NCBI GenBank assembly: GCA_050260375.1
Contig: JBLNCA010000030.1
Span: 1-64,000, forward strand
From: DTFZ01 sp050260375
Lineage (GTDB): Bacteria > Bacillota > Clostridia > Christensenellales > SZUA-584
DNA length: 64,000 bases
Direction of reading: 5' to 3'
This document shows, in pieces, positions 1-9,247 of the stretch. Position numbers and translations under genes: made by a program. The stretch's first letter is position 1, and every line of letters begins with the position of its first letter. The notes beneath the pieces are model-generated. The model was not told the DNA's origin and made no database searches. It saw only the letters and a list, made by a program, of their open reading frames with translations.

Positions 1-120
1 CTCCGGCTTCCTTCAGATTCCACCTCACGATGGACACCCTTGCCTTTGGCTAACGGTTGGTGCTATCAACCCCCGTAACGGACTTTCACCGTCAAGGTCG
101 CGCGCATGCCGCGCGCACAC
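1..120 (-). mobile_element. Group II intron (class C-like), 5' end, cut by the window edge
   Basis: Read on the minus strand from 120 leftwards, the sequence starts GTGTGCGCGCGGCATG and contains GGTGAAAGTCC, then CAAGGGTGTCCATCGTGAGG, GGAATCTGAAGGAAGC and GGAG. These match, in order and spacing, the start of domain I of bacterial group IIC introns such as the Oceanobacillus iheyensis intron (GUGUG start, GGGUGUCC and GGAAUCUGAAGGAAGCUGG blocks). Only about 120 nt lie in the window. The reverse transcriptase and the catalytic domains V and VI would be off the left edge. The intron begins 3 nt after the stem of a rho-independent terminator, which is the typical landing site of class C introns. 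The exact 5' splice site (120 or 118) is inferred. Confidence 0.82.
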
Positions 121-123
121 GCC

Positions 124-157
124 AAAAGCCCCGAAAATAGCTTTTTCGGGGCTTTTT
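124..157 (-). terminator. Rho-independent terminator behind the MMPL operon
   Basis: AAAAGCCCCGAAAA and TTTTTCGGGGCTTTTT form a strong GC stem with a short loop, flanked by A and T runs, so it can act on both strands. It lies about 47 nt past the stop of the coiled-coil protein gene and immediately before the group II intron start. Confidence 0.85.
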
Positions 158-203
158 ATTATCCAAAAGATTGTTGCGCTCTTCAGAATGAGAAATACTT
201 TAA

Positions 204-1961
204 TTAACTCTCCTCCCCTATGCCCCTGGTCTTCAGCACGAACTGCACCGTGCTGTATTCGGAGTTGCGTTCGTCGATAAACGAACCGTAGTCCGCCGCC
301 TTTTCGGAGAGCTTATCAAGGTAGCCTTTAAGGCCGTCGAACTTTCCTTTGAGCTCCTTCAAACCGTCGTCATTAAGCTTGGCTATTCCGTCCTTTAAGT
401 CCTCGACGCCCGATATCATTTCGTCTATGCCGTCCGCCATAACGGGCAGCTTCTTCGCTATCTCCGCCGCGCCGCCTGAGAGGCCGTCCGCGCCGCGCAA
501 GAGCTCTTTTACCGCGTCCGCAAGCTGAGCGCACCCCTGGTCGATAGCATACGCGCCGCTGAGCAGTTCAAGGCACGAAGAGTAAAGCTGCCCGCTCGAG
601 GCGCTGAGCTGCTGGGCGCTCGCCGCGAACGTAGTCGAAAACGCCGTGTAAAAATCGCTGGCGCCCGCGCTTACCCCCTTTGACAGCGTTTTGAGGTCGG
701 AGCAAACGGACACAAGTCCGTCTATTACCGACTGCTGTGTTAAAAGTCCTTGTACAAGCGGATCGTTTGCAGGGTCAGCGGACATGCTTTGTGCCAAAGC
801 CGCAAGGTTGCTGTTTGAGGCTTTTATTCCATCGATACCGTCGCCTATCCCTTTGACGCCCGCGTCGAGCTGAGCAGCCGAGTCCTTCAGCCCCGCAAGC
901 TGGGAGGCCAGCCCTGAGACGTTTGTGCCGAGCTGTCCCATTCCTTCGTTGAACGCGGCAAAGCCAGCGGCGAATTCCGACATACCCGAGTAGAACGCGT
1001 TTGCCGAGGCTTTAAGCTGCTTTACGCCGGAATACAGGCTGTCCGTGCCGCCCGAGAGCTTTTTCGCGCCGCCGCTCAAATCTCCCATCGCGCTTTCAAG
1101 TTTAACTACGCCTTTCTTTAAATCGCGCAATGCATTAAGCAAGTCGCCCGTGCCGCCCTCCATATCGTCAGCGCCGCTTATCATATCGTCGGCGCCCTCG
1201 GAAAGCCCGTCAACGTCCACATAATCGCCGTATGAGTCGAGCCCCGGCGGGCTTTTGGGCAGCACCACGATGTTAATGGGGTCAAGCTTTATATCCTCGC
1301 CGAACACAGTAAACGAGAAGGTATCTTCAGGCAGCGGGAACGACGCGTAAGACAGCGTATACTCCGAACCCGCGAGCACAGACGTGCCGTTATCCGGCAC
1401 ATCGAGCACGGTAAACCTGTCGTTATCTAAAGTTAACGATACGCTCGCCGCGAGAGGCACAAGCACCTCCCTTTCCACGGATTCGTCCATTTCCCCCGTA
1501 CCCGTCTCGTTGCGAAGCGTAAACTCTATCTTTAGCTCCCCCGATTTGCCGGGTATATCTTCGGCTTTTACCTGCTCGCCGTTCAGGTAATACGTTATGC
1601 GCACGCTTAAAGGCAGGGGCTTTTTGGTCTCGCCCTCGTAATAGAACGGCTCCCCCGCTTTGGCGGACCACGATATGCTGTCGCCTTCCACAACGGGTTC
1701 CTCCGGGCCGCTTATATTCTTTATCGAGTCGTACCGGCCGTAATCGGTAATATCCCCGCCGTTTAAAAAGCAGTTCACTACCGTTGCGCCCGAGTAGCTG
1801 CCGTCGTTCTCCAGCACGGCGTATACCGTCTCGCTTTTGGTTTTGCCGTTTGCCTCGGCCACCGCCGCAGAGCCGGGCTGCACCGCGGCAAGAACCGCCG
1901 CCAGCACCAGCAGCCCCGCGCGCCCGAAATGCTTTCTGTATTTTAAAATACTTATATTCAT
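204..1961 (-). CDS. Secreted coiled-coil protein of the YhgE/Pip-like repeat type, partner of the MMPL transporter
   Basis: 585 residues. A signal peptide (hydrophobic stretch at about 15-35) precedes a beta-rich N-terminal half and a long region from about residue 255 to 560 full of glycine-punctuated heptads of the form SGGxxxLxxG / GxxxLxxGxxxL. Such repeats are typical of proteins of the YhgE/Pip and X-X-X-Leu-X-X-Gly heptad families. These often sit beside MMPL/RND exporters and are thought to form extracytoplasmic stalks. The gene starts inside the stop of the MMPL gene (ATGA overlap), so the two are translationally coupled. No clear C-terminal membrane anchor is visible, unlike many relatives. 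Substrate unknown. Confidence 0.75.
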   Translation of the reverse strand: MNISILKYRKHFGRAGLLVLAAVLAAVQPGSAAVAEANGKTKSETVYAVLENDGSYSGATVVNCFLNGGDITDYGRYDSIKNISGPEEPVVEGDSISWSAKAGEPFYYEGETKKPLPLSVRITYYLNGEQVKAEDIPGKSGELKIEFTLRNETGTGEMDESVEREVLVPLAASVSLTLDNDRFTVLDVPDNGTSVLAGSEYTLSYASFPLPEDTFSFTVFGEDIKLDPINIVVLPKSPPGLDSYGDYVDVDGLSEGADDMISGADDMEGGTGDLLNALRDLKKGVVKLESAMGDLSGGAKKLSGGTDSLYSGVKQLKASANAFYSGMSEFAAGFAAFNEGMGQLGTNVSGLASQLAGLKDSAAQLDAGVKGIGDGIDGIKASNSNLAALAQSMSADPANDPLVQGLLTQQSVIDGLVSVCSDLKTLSKGVSAGASDFYTAFSTTFAASAQQLSASSGQLYSSCLELLSGAYAIDQGCAQLADAVKELLRGADGLSGGAAEIAKKLPVMADGIDEMISGVEDLKDGIAKLNDDGLKELKGKFDGLKGYLDKLSEKAADYGSFIDERNSEYSTVQFVLKTRGIGEES

Positions 1962-4060
1962 GAAATCATCATCCCCTCGTTCTGATCCGGTCTATTCTTA
2001 TGCTTCCTGAACTCCCATGTAGTAGCAAGCAGCGGCTTGTCAAACAGCACAAACAGCGCGGGCAGCGCGAACATGATAACAATATAGCTTACCAGCGCGC
2101 CCCTGCCCACCACTGTAGCTATCTCTCTTGTCGCCTTTATGGAGCTTATCAGCGTTATCGAAAGCGTCGCGAAGAAGAACGTAAGCATGCTGGTAAGCAG
2201 CGGCCGCGTGGACGCTACAATCGCCTGCCGCACGGCAGCTTTCGGGTCCAGCGTATTATGACGGAACTCGAAATACCGCGACGTAAACAATATAGCGTAG
2301 TCCACCGTGCACCCGAGCTGTATCGCGCCCACAAACACGGGCGTTAAAAATATCATCTCCTCGCCCATGAAGTAATTCAGCCCGACGTTTATGAATATTG
2401 CGCCCTTTATTACCATCACCAAAAACAGCGGCACGAGCAGCGACTTAAAAGATACCGCCACGATAATAAATATGAATATTATTGAAATAAGGTCTACCCG
2501 TAAATTGTCTGAGTCCGCCGTCGAATCCATGTCCGCCGCCACGGCGTGCGAGCCTGTTACATACACGTCCCCCAAGTACTGCTCCGCCGTGCTCTTTATG
2601 CCGTCTATCGCGGAAAACAGCGCGTCGTTGCCAAGGCTGCCTTCAAGCGTCACGTAAAACCTGCGGTAATCGCCGCCCGCAAACGCGTCCTTAAGCTTCT
2701 GGGGCAGGAAGCTTTCGGGTATACCCGCTCCCGCACTCGAAGAGAGCCCGCTCACCTCGCGTATGTTATCAAGCCGCTTTATCGCGTCCATTGCGTACCG
2801 TTCATAAATCGCATTATTCTTGTCGTAAAGCACGCTCACTTTATCCGTTGTGCCGAATACGGAGCTTATCTTGTTTGCCGCTATGATGGGGTCCGTGTTG
2901 TCGGGCATGAAGTTTTCCGACGTGTAATAGTATTGCTGGTTCGCGCTGCCTATAAAAGTCGGCACGAACACAACCACCGCAACGGCGAGCAGCACGTATC
3001 TTAGGTTGACAATAGGCCCCGAGAGCTTTTTAAAATCGGGCAGCAGCGCCCTGTGCCTGCGTTTACCCAGCCTGTAAGTCGCGAGTATCAGGCAGGGCAG
3101 CAGCGTAAGGCTTGTTATCAGACTGAACAGCACGCCCTTGCACAGCACTATGCCTAAATCCGCGCCTATCTGGTTCTGCATGAACATCAACGCTATGAAT
3201 CCCGCGCAGTCCGTAAGCGCGCTCGACGATATCGTAACGAGAGTCGTATGCAGCGCCGAAACCATAGCCTTATTGGTATCGCCGTTTGCCGATTTTAAGT
3301 CCTCTTCAAACCTGTGTATCAGGAATATAGAAAAGTCCATCGATATCGCGAGCTGAAGCACCGCGGCGATAGCCACCGTTAAAAACGATACGCGGCTCAT
3401 TACAATAAAGTTGGTTCCATAGTTTAAAAGTATCGCTATGCCTATGTTTATAAGGCACAAAAGCGGCGCTATATAAGACGACAGCGACACCGCGAGTATC
3501 AGTATCAGTATGCCGCCCGCTATGCCCAAATAAACCGACTGTTCGCGGTTAAGCATGGTGCGCAGCTCGTTAACTATAACAGGCATGCCTCCGAAATATT
3601 CGCCCTGCTCTATCATGCCCGATATCTGCTTTACGGCCTCGTCGACGGCCAAGTCTCCCACGCCTGCGCTAAACGTTATTATCATTATCGTCGAGTCGCC
3701 CTTTTTATATTGCTCCAGCGCCTGCTGCGACAAAAACTCCTCCGGCTTGTATATGTCGAGTATGTCGTCCATCCACTCCACGCTTTCCACGCCGGGTACG
3801 CTTTCAATATCTCCTTTCAGCTTTACGGCCTGCCAGGTTTCCTTGCCTTCCAGCAGCACGTACGCCTGATCGCCCGAGGTAAATTCTTGCCGCTCTATCT
3901 CGGTGCCCATTATGGAATTAGCGTCTTTGGGAAGAAACGAGGAGATTTCAAAGCTCGTCTTCGCAAGGCCTATGCCGAAAACGGCGGGAACGCAAAGCAG
4001 TATAAAAAAAACAATGACTATGATTTTCCGCCTGATAATAAACGAAAAAAACCTGTCCAT
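1958..4060 (-). CDS. MMPL/RND-family exporter
   Basis: 700 residues with RND superfamily architecture in two similar halves. Each half has one membrane helix (about residue 10-30 and 355-375), a soluble extracytoplasmic loop, then a block of five helices (about 175-335 and 530-680). Typical family pieces are visible: the N-terminal FLPKDANS segment, AISMDFSIFLIHRF in the first block and GCTVDYAILFTSRYFEFR in the second, which carry the membrane Asp/Tyr-type proton relay region. MMPL proteins export lipids or hydrophobic compounds using proton motive force. The start is supported by a GGAAGTGGA ribosome site. The downstream gene overlaps by 4 nt. Substrate not predictable. Confidence 0.88.
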   Translation of the reverse strand: MDRFFSFIIRRKIIVIVFFILLCVPAVFGIGLAKTSFEISSFLPKDANSIMGTEIERQEFTSGDQAYVLLEGKETWQAVKLKGDIESVPGVESVEWMDDILDIYKPEEFLSQQALEQYKKGDSTIMIITFSAGVGDLAVDEAVKQISGMIEQGEYFGGMPVIVNELRTMLNREQSVYLGIAGGILILILAVSLSSYIAPLLCLINIGIAILLNYGTNFIVMSRVSFLTVAIAAVLQLAISMDFSIFLIHRFEEDLKSANGDTNKAMVSALHTTLVTISSSALTDCAGFIALMFMQNQIGADLGIVLCKGVLFSLITSLTLLPCLILATYRLGKRRHRALLPDFKKLSGPIVNLRYVLLAVAVVVFVPTFIGSANQQYYYTSENFMPDNTDPIIAANKISSVFGTTDKVSVLYDKNNAIYERYAMDAIKRLDNIREVSGLSSSAGAGIPESFLPQKLKDAFAGGDYRRFYVTLEGSLGNDALFSAIDGIKSTAEQYLGDVYVTGSHAVAADMDSTADSDNLRVDLISIIFIFIIVAVSFKSLLVPLFLVMVIKGAIFINVGLNYFMGEEMIFLTPVFVGAIQLGCTVDYAILFTSRYFEFRHNTLDPKAAVRQAIVASTRPLLTSMLTFFFATLSITLISSIKATREIATVVGRGALVSYIVIMFALPALFVLFDKPLLATTWEFRKHKNRPDQNEGMMIS

Positions 4061-4289
4061 ATATATCCACTTCCGCCTTATATTATAACAATATTATGTG
4101 GACGCAACAAGCCGTATGCGATGTAACAAACCGCGGTATATGACGAATTTTATCACTGCTCTCCCATATAACGGAAGGATTATTGCCGCATCCGGCGAAT
4201 ATTACACAATATGCTTTAATTTTGTTATCCCAGTGCAGCTGGCTGCTTTACGGCGTCGGGAAAAGATGTTTTGGGGTAGGAGGTCTATT

Positions 4290-5231
4290 ATGGACTCAAG
4301 TCGCAAGGCCGGCATATTCGGCATCGCAGGGGTTGTAGTGCTTTTGATCTGCGCGGTTATCGGCGCCGCGGCATACGAGGGCGGGCCGTTCTCACCGGCA
4401 AACCGCTTTTTAACCGAGCTTGGATACTATGAGCGCGGTTATTTTGTTATGTCCCCCGCGTTAATATTCAACATTGGCATGGTAATATCCGGGCTGCTGC
4501 TTTGCATATTCGCCGTTATGCATGGCATACGAAAAAACACGCCGCTCGACACCGCGGCAAGCTTCTTCGGCATAATTGCGGGCGTACTCATATCCCTTCA
4601 GGGACTTGTTACGCTTAATTACTCAAAAACCCACCTGCTTATATCCGGCGTGTTCTTCGCGGCTGTATTCTTCATGTGCCTTTTTACCGTTATAGCGCAG
4701 GTGCGCTATTCGGATTCCAGCATTACCGCTCTTATTTTCGCGTTTATTGCCGGAGCCGCGGGCGCTTTTTCCTCCGTACTTATATTTACCGGCGGCCTTA
4801 ACAAGATATTCCAGGCGGGCGCGGCGTACGAGCAAAGAGCGGACGTACTGCCCGGCGCGATAATACAGTGGGCCGTATACGTAATGCTTTTGCTGTTGTA
4901 CCTCGTGCAGTCCACGTCGCTGCTGGCGGGCGAGTACGAGCCCGAAGAGGACTCGGAAGACGCTTACGGGCTCGCGGATTACAACCCTCGCGACAAGTCG
5001 ATGCCGAAAGCAGATTACAGGCGCGCCGCGTTTGAGGAAGCAAAAGCGCCCATAGAAGAGCCTGAGCCCGAAGACGCAGTGCCGGAGGACGACTACGAGC
5101 CCGAATATGACTATAAACCCGAATATGATTACAAGCCCGAAGCTGATTATACGCCAAAGGATTACATGCCCGAACCAAGGCGTACCCGCGGGCGCAAGCG
5201 CTGGGGCACCGGCCGCGACATAGAGCTGTAA
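4290..5231 (+). CDS. DUF998-like membrane protein with acidic repeat tail
   Basis: 313 residues from the ATG at 4290, chosen because GGTAGGAGG lies 6 nt upstream; the reading frame is open to 4098 but without a ribosome site. Six hydrophobic helices fill residues 5-225, and SPANRFLTELGYYE after helix 1 resembles the conserved first loop of DUF998 membrane proteins. The last 85 residues are soluble, very acidic and rich in Pro and Tyr, with repeats of the type EPEYDYKPEYDYKPE and ending in a basic segment. Function unknown. The radical SAM gene follows 44 nt downstream on the same strand. Confidence 0.6.
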   Translation: MDSSRKAGIFGIAGVVVLLICAVIGAAAYEGGPFSPANRFLTELGYYERGYFVMSPALIFNIGMVISGLLLCIFAVMHGIRKNTPLDTAASFFGIIAGVLISLQGLVTLNYSKTHLLISGVFFAAVFFMCLFTVIAQVRYSDSSITALIFAFIAGAAGAFSSVLIFTGGLNKIFQAGAAYEQRADVLPGAIIQWAVYVMLLLLYLVQSTSLLAGEYEPEEDSEDAYGLADYNPRDKSMPKADYRRAAFEEAKAPIEEPEPEDAVPEDDYEPEYDYKPEYDYKPEADYTPKDYMPEPRRTRGRKRWGTGRDIEL

Positions 5232-5275
5232 GCGCTCATATTGCGCCTTGCTTATTCCGGCGTTATACTCGGGTT

Positions 5276-6967
5276 ATGAAGCATGTCGTACTCTGCGCCG
5301 TTAACGCCGCATATTATCACAGCAGCCTGTCGCTGCTCTGCCTGGAGCACGCGTCCGAATACAGGCCGGATACGCTCGAGTTCACAATAAACGACGGCGT
5401 TGCCTCTATAGTCCGCGCGATAGCGGCAAGGCGGCCCGACGCCGTCTGTTTTTCCTGCTACATATGGAACATAGATATCGTGCTGCGCGCCGCGTCCTCT
5501 ATAAAGCGCATACTGCCCGGCTGCTTCATACTGCTCGGCGGCCCCGAAGTATCGTATGAGCGCGAGCAGCTGATGCGTGCAAACCCGTTTATCGATATGA
5601 TAATCTCCGGGCCCGGCGAGATACCGTTCGCCCGCTTCATGCGGAATTTCAATACGGGCGGCAGCCTTACAGATACGCCGTCCGCCTGCGTTCGTTCGGG
5701 CGAAAATATAATAACCACCGCACCCGCGCCCGGTTACGACATGAACGACGCGCCGTTTTTATACGGCGACCTCGGGCGTTTCAAAAACAGGATAATATAC
5801 TACGAGACAAGCCGCGGCTGCCCCTTTGCCTGCGCCTACTGCCTTTCCGCAGGTACCGGGGTATCGTTTCTGTCCACAGAGCGCGTCAAACAAGAGCTGG
5901 AGTATTTCATAAAGTCGGGCGTGCGGCAGGTAAAGCTGGTGGACAGGACTTTTAATTACCCTCCCGCCCGCGCTAAAGAGATATTAAAGGCGCTAATATC
6001 GCTTTCCGAAAAATACCCGGATTCGCAGACAAACTTCCATTTCGAGATTACTGCGTCGCTGCTGGACGGCGAAACGCTTGCATTGCTGCGCTCGGCAAAA
6101 AAAGGCCTTATTCGCATCGAAGCGGGCATACAGTCCACCCATCCGGAAACGCTGCGCGCGGTAAACCGCGGCTCGCTCAAGCGGGCTGCGCTTGAAAACC
6201 TAAAAGAGCTCTGCCTTATGGATAACATACGCGTGCATGCCGACCTGATAGCCGGCCTGCTTTACGAGAGCTACAAGACGTTTGCAAATTCGTTCAACGA
6301 CGCGTATAACTTAAAGCCCGAGGAGTTGCAGCTAGGCTTTTTAAAGCTGCTGAAAGGCTCGCCGCTGCGAGCAAGCGCCGCCGATTACGGCATAGTTTAT
6401 GCGGAATACGCGCCTTACGAGGTACTATTTACAAACGACATATCATTTGAGGAATTATCCACGCTGCACCTTATAGAAAAGGCGCTCGGCATGCTCTATA
6501 ACTCGGGGCTCTGCCTTACGGCGCTCGAGCATATAATACCGTATTTTGAATCCCCGTTCGCTTTTTTTGAAGCGTTCGCGCTGTTCCTTGACGGCGAGGG
6601 CTGGTTCTCGCAGTCCCACAAAACAAAGGCGCTGTTCGAGAAGCTTTATTCGTTCGCGTCTTTAAACGGCTGCCCCGGCGGCGAGATTAGGGAAGCGCTC
6701 GCGTTTGACTGGCTGTGCATTGAAAAGCCGGGGGCCTGGCCGGAATTTCTCGAGTCTTGGGCAGAATCGGGACGCGAGCGGCTGCGCGGATTTTTAAGCG
6801 ATCCAGGCAACATAAGCGCGTACCTGCCCGCATACGCCCGCCTCTCGCCTGGCGAGATAGCAAGGCGCTGCTTTGCCCATACTTTCAGCGAATTATTCCC
6901 GGGAAAAACTGTGCTTTTCGACTACGGAAAACGCCGCGGCGACGACGGCTTTGTTCAGGTCATATAG
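5276..6967 (+). CDS. B12-binding domain radical SAM protein (DUF4080 type)
   Basis: 563 residues. The N-terminal 130 residues form a cobalamin-binding-like Rossmann domain (LLGGPEVSYE and SGPGEIPF are typical of such proteins). The radical SAM core follows with the cluster motif CPFACAYC near residue 185, in the family context SRGCPFACAYCLSAG. The C-terminal 200 residues fit the DUF4080 extension. Proteins of this class carry out radical S-adenosylmethionine chemistry on unknown substrates, often methylation or ring rearrangement. No biosynthetic partner genes lie nearby. Confidence 0.82.
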   Translation: MKHVVLCAVNAAYYHSSLSLLCLEHASEYRPDTLEFTINDGVASIVRAIAARRPDAVCFSCYIWNIDIVLRAASSIKRILPGCFILLGGPEVSYEREQLMRANPFIDMIISGPGEIPFARFMRNFNTGGSLTDTPSACVRSGENIITTAPAPGYDMNDAPFLYGDLGRFKNRIIYYETSRGCPFACAYCLSAGTGVSFLSTERVKQELEYFIKSGVRQVKLVDRTFNYPPARAKEILKALISLSEKYPDSQTNFHFEITASLLDGETLALLRSAKKGLIRIEAGIQSTHPETLRAVNRGSLKRAALENLKELCLMDNIRVHADLIAGLLYESYKTFANSFNDAYNLKPEELQLGFLKLLKGSPLRASAADYGIVYAEYAPYEVLFTNDISFEELSTLHLIEKALGMLYNSGLCLTALEHIIPYFESPFAFFEAFALFLDGEGWFSQSHKTKALFEKLYSFASLNGCPGGEIREALAFDWLCIEKPGAWPEFLESWAESGRERLRGFLSDPGNISAYLPAYARLSPGEIARRCFAHTFSELFPGKTVLFDYGKRRGDDGFVQVI

Positions 6968-6969
6968 AA

Positions 6970-7110
6970 TTATAAAAGGCTGTCAAGAAACAGGCGGGCG
7001 ATCAAAGATCGCCCCTACATGCACGGCCATGTATGCGATTATATACCATATGTTTTAGGAAACGATCCCCTGTGTCGTTTACGAAAATGTATCTCTGCAC
7101 AGCCCCTTAT
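6970..7110. repeat. Dispersed inverted-repeat element between convergent genes
   Basis: AAGGCTGTCAAG near 6973 and GCACAGCCCCTT near 7096 are inverted partners. Inside lies GGCGGGCGATCAAAGATCGCCCCTAC (shown here for its palindrome GGCGATC/GATCGCC), a half-unit related to the longer elements at 15.9-16.4 kb. No coding capacity. The position between two convergent genes suggests a mobile or terminator-like repeat. Confidence 0.5.
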
Positions 7111-7133
7111 ATATTGAAAAGATGTTTAAAGAC

Positions 7134-8552
7134 TTAAAGCCTCCTGCGCTTTGCCCACCTTGAAAGCCCGCAAAGGAACACCGCCAGCGCGGGCACGCCA
7201 GCCGCGGCCGCCATAAGCAACGGTTTCATGTCCTGGTTTAAGCTGAGCCTGTAGGCGGCGTCGGCCTCGTCGTAAAGCTTCTTTGCGGGTATGTACACCG
7301 GCCCCTGGCTGCTGCCCAAAAACTTTATCGTGTTTAAAAACAAATCAGAATTGCCCTTGTAAGAGTAGTCCGCAGACGAGGTAATAAACGACGACGACGA
7401 AAAAACTACAATGGACGTCTCGTCCTTCTTTGCCAGCGCTCCCGCAATAAACGAACCCGCGGTTCCCGACTCGCCGCCGAGGTTAAGCGGCTCGCGCGCG
7501 TTTACTGCGCGGCACGATATGTCCGTTGAGAGCAGCGGCACGGTTTGTACTCCCTCCGCCTGCGACAGCTCTATAACGCCCGCGTACGAGAGCACAGGCC
7601 GCAACGGCTTACCGGATATGTACAGCGCTTCCGCGCCTTCCTCCGTCACCGCAGGCATTACGTTAACGGGCGACTTATACGTCTGCGCGGGGTTACCCCC
7701 TATTATTACGTTGCTGCCTATACTGATGCCGTATCCTGATATCAGCGCCTTGAAATTATTAAGCCTGTCGCCGAGGTATTCGGTCTCGCCCGTCTCTTCA
7801 TCCGCGCTCATGCTGTCCATAAAGAACACGGCGCGGCCGCCCGAGTCGAGAAACGCCTTTATGTTGCGGTATCCCGCATCGCTTACGTCCTCTTTCGGGC
7901 CTATCACGGCGAGTATATTCGAAGCAGGGTCAAGCGGCGCTTCCGCGGTGATGAACCCAGCGCCGTAATACATATCCTCTATATCGGCAATAAGCCTGTC
8001 GCACGGCTTGCTTTCCCCTTGTCCGGACAGAAAGACGACCCTGCCTGCTTTTTCCTGCGCCACGTATTTTATCGCGGATGTTATCCTCTGCTCGCCCCTG
8101 AAATACTTAACGCCCGGCGATATGCCCGTCCTGCCCGAATCCTGATACAGGTCGCTTGCCGACAGTACCGCCGTCCTTTTGCTTTGCGAAGCCGACATAA
8201 TATCCGTGTCGGATACTATCACCGAGCGCTGCGCCGCGCCCAGCGCCGCCGCTTCCTTCGAGTCGGCGCCTACGGTTCCAACGCTTAAGTTTTCCGACGC
8301 GGAGGCATAGCTTTTAAGAAGTGCGTACGTTAAGTCCCTCTCCTCGCCCTCTACGTAATATACGTACACTTTTTTCTGCAGCCCGCCTAGCGCCTGCTTC
8401 GTGCCTTCCGAGAGCACAGTATACTGCTCGCGCGTCGCGTCGAGCCGCAGGTTATAGCCGTCCTCCAGCCAATACGCCAGTATGTAGGCCCCCAGCGCCA
8501 GTGCCGCCGCAGCTATTGCCGCTATATATCTTTTTCCCGTAAATCCTCTCAT
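7134..8552 (-). CDS. GldG-like ABC transporter auxiliary protein
   Basis: 472 residues. A membrane helix (about 8-28) is followed by an extracytoplasmic domain of about 400 residues and a second helix near the C-terminus (about 445-465), ending in basic residues. Segments LDATREQYTVLSEGTKQAL and GRAVFFMDSM are characteristic of GldG/Gld-type ABC proteins (DUF4350-like glutamine-amidotransferase fold). It is the last gene of a three-gene set with an ABC-2 permease and an ATPase, 11 nt downstream of the permease. In Bacteroidetes, GldAFG support gliding; in Firmicutes the role is unknown. Confidence 0.72.
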   Translation of the reverse strand: MRGFTGKRYIAAIAAAALALGAYILAYWLEDGYNLRLDATREQYTVLSEGTKQALGGLQKKVYVYYVEGEERDLTYALLKSYASASENLSVGTVGADSKEAAALGAAQRSVIVSDTDIMSASQSKRTAVLSASDLYQDSGRTGISPGVKYFRGEQRITSAIKYVAQEKAGRVVFLSGQGESKPCDRLIADIEDMYYGAGFITAEAPLDPASNILAVIGPKEDVSDAGYRNIKAFLDSGGRAVFFMDSMSADEETGETEYLGDRLNNFKALISGYGISIGSNVIIGGNPAQTYKSPVNVMPAVTEEGAEALYISGKPLRPVLSYAGVIELSQAEGVQTVPLLSTDISCRAVNAREPLNLGGESGTAGSFIAGALAKKDETSIVVFSSSSFITSSADYSYKGNSDLFLNTIKFLGSSQGPVYIPAKKLYDEADAAYRLSLNQDMKPLLMAAAAGVPALAVFLCGLSRWAKRRRL

Positions 8553-8563
8553 AATACCATCGT

Positions 8564-9247
8564 CTACTTTGTACGCATATTATGCGCCGTCATGCGCGCC
8601 GAAGCGTACAACAGCAGCGCGCTTGCGCTAATAAAATATATTATATCGGAAATCCCCACAACGCCTGAAAGAAACGCGTTCAGATGATAGGAAGGAGTAG
8701 CCTTTACAAGCGCGTCCCCGATACCTTTCATGCCGGGCAGCAGCGCCTGTATGAGCAGCACTAATAGCATTGCGCACAGGCTGAGCGCCCCGGCAACCGC
8801 CCGCTTCGTAGTGAACGAGGACGCAAACTGCCCGAGCGATATAAGCAGCGCGCCGAGCAGCAGCAAGCCTAATAGCCCGGAGCCTGTCTCGCTCCACGAA
8901 GGATCGCCTAGGAACACCAGTATAAGCGGGTATATGAGCAAAGCCCCGAGCGCCGCCGCAAGCACGGTGAGAGCCGCGAAGTGCTTTCCGGCGATAATAG
9001 CCCCTATGCGCACGGGCGCCGAAAGCAGCGTCCTGTCGCCGCCCGCGGGCCTCATAGTAAGTAACGGAACCGCTGCGAAAAGCGCATACTGTATGCTGTC
9101 GAACACCGAGTTCATACTTGTATTCTCGCCGCCAATGTTGACGGTCGCAAACGCGGCGCCTCCTACAAACAGCACGGACGATATGAACAAATAAGCGGAA
9201 AGCGTATTGAAATACGACTTCAGCTCTTTACAATATACGGCTCTCAT
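8564..9247 (-). CDS. ABC-2 type permease, GldF-like
   Basis: 227 residues from the ATG at 9247, which overlaps the end of the ATPase gene by 20 nt; an upstream in-frame ATG at 9292 would add 15 residues but overlap more. Six hydrophobic helices and a short N-terminal segment MRAVYCKELKSYF are typical of ABC-2 permeases. It would form the membrane channel driven by the ATPase encoded just upstream, with the GldG-like protein as an accessory. Confidence 0.75.
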   Translation of the reverse strand: MRAVYCKELKSYFNTLSAYLFISSVLFVGGAAFATVNIGGENTSMNSVFDSIQYALFAAVPLLTMRPAGGDRTLLSAPVRIGAIIAGKHFAALTVLAAALGALLIYPLILVFLGDPSWSETGSGLLGLLLLGALLISLGQFASSFTTKRAVAGALSLCAMLLVLLIQALLPGMKGIGDALVKATPSYHLNAFLSGVVGISDIIYFISASALLLYASARMTAHNMRTK

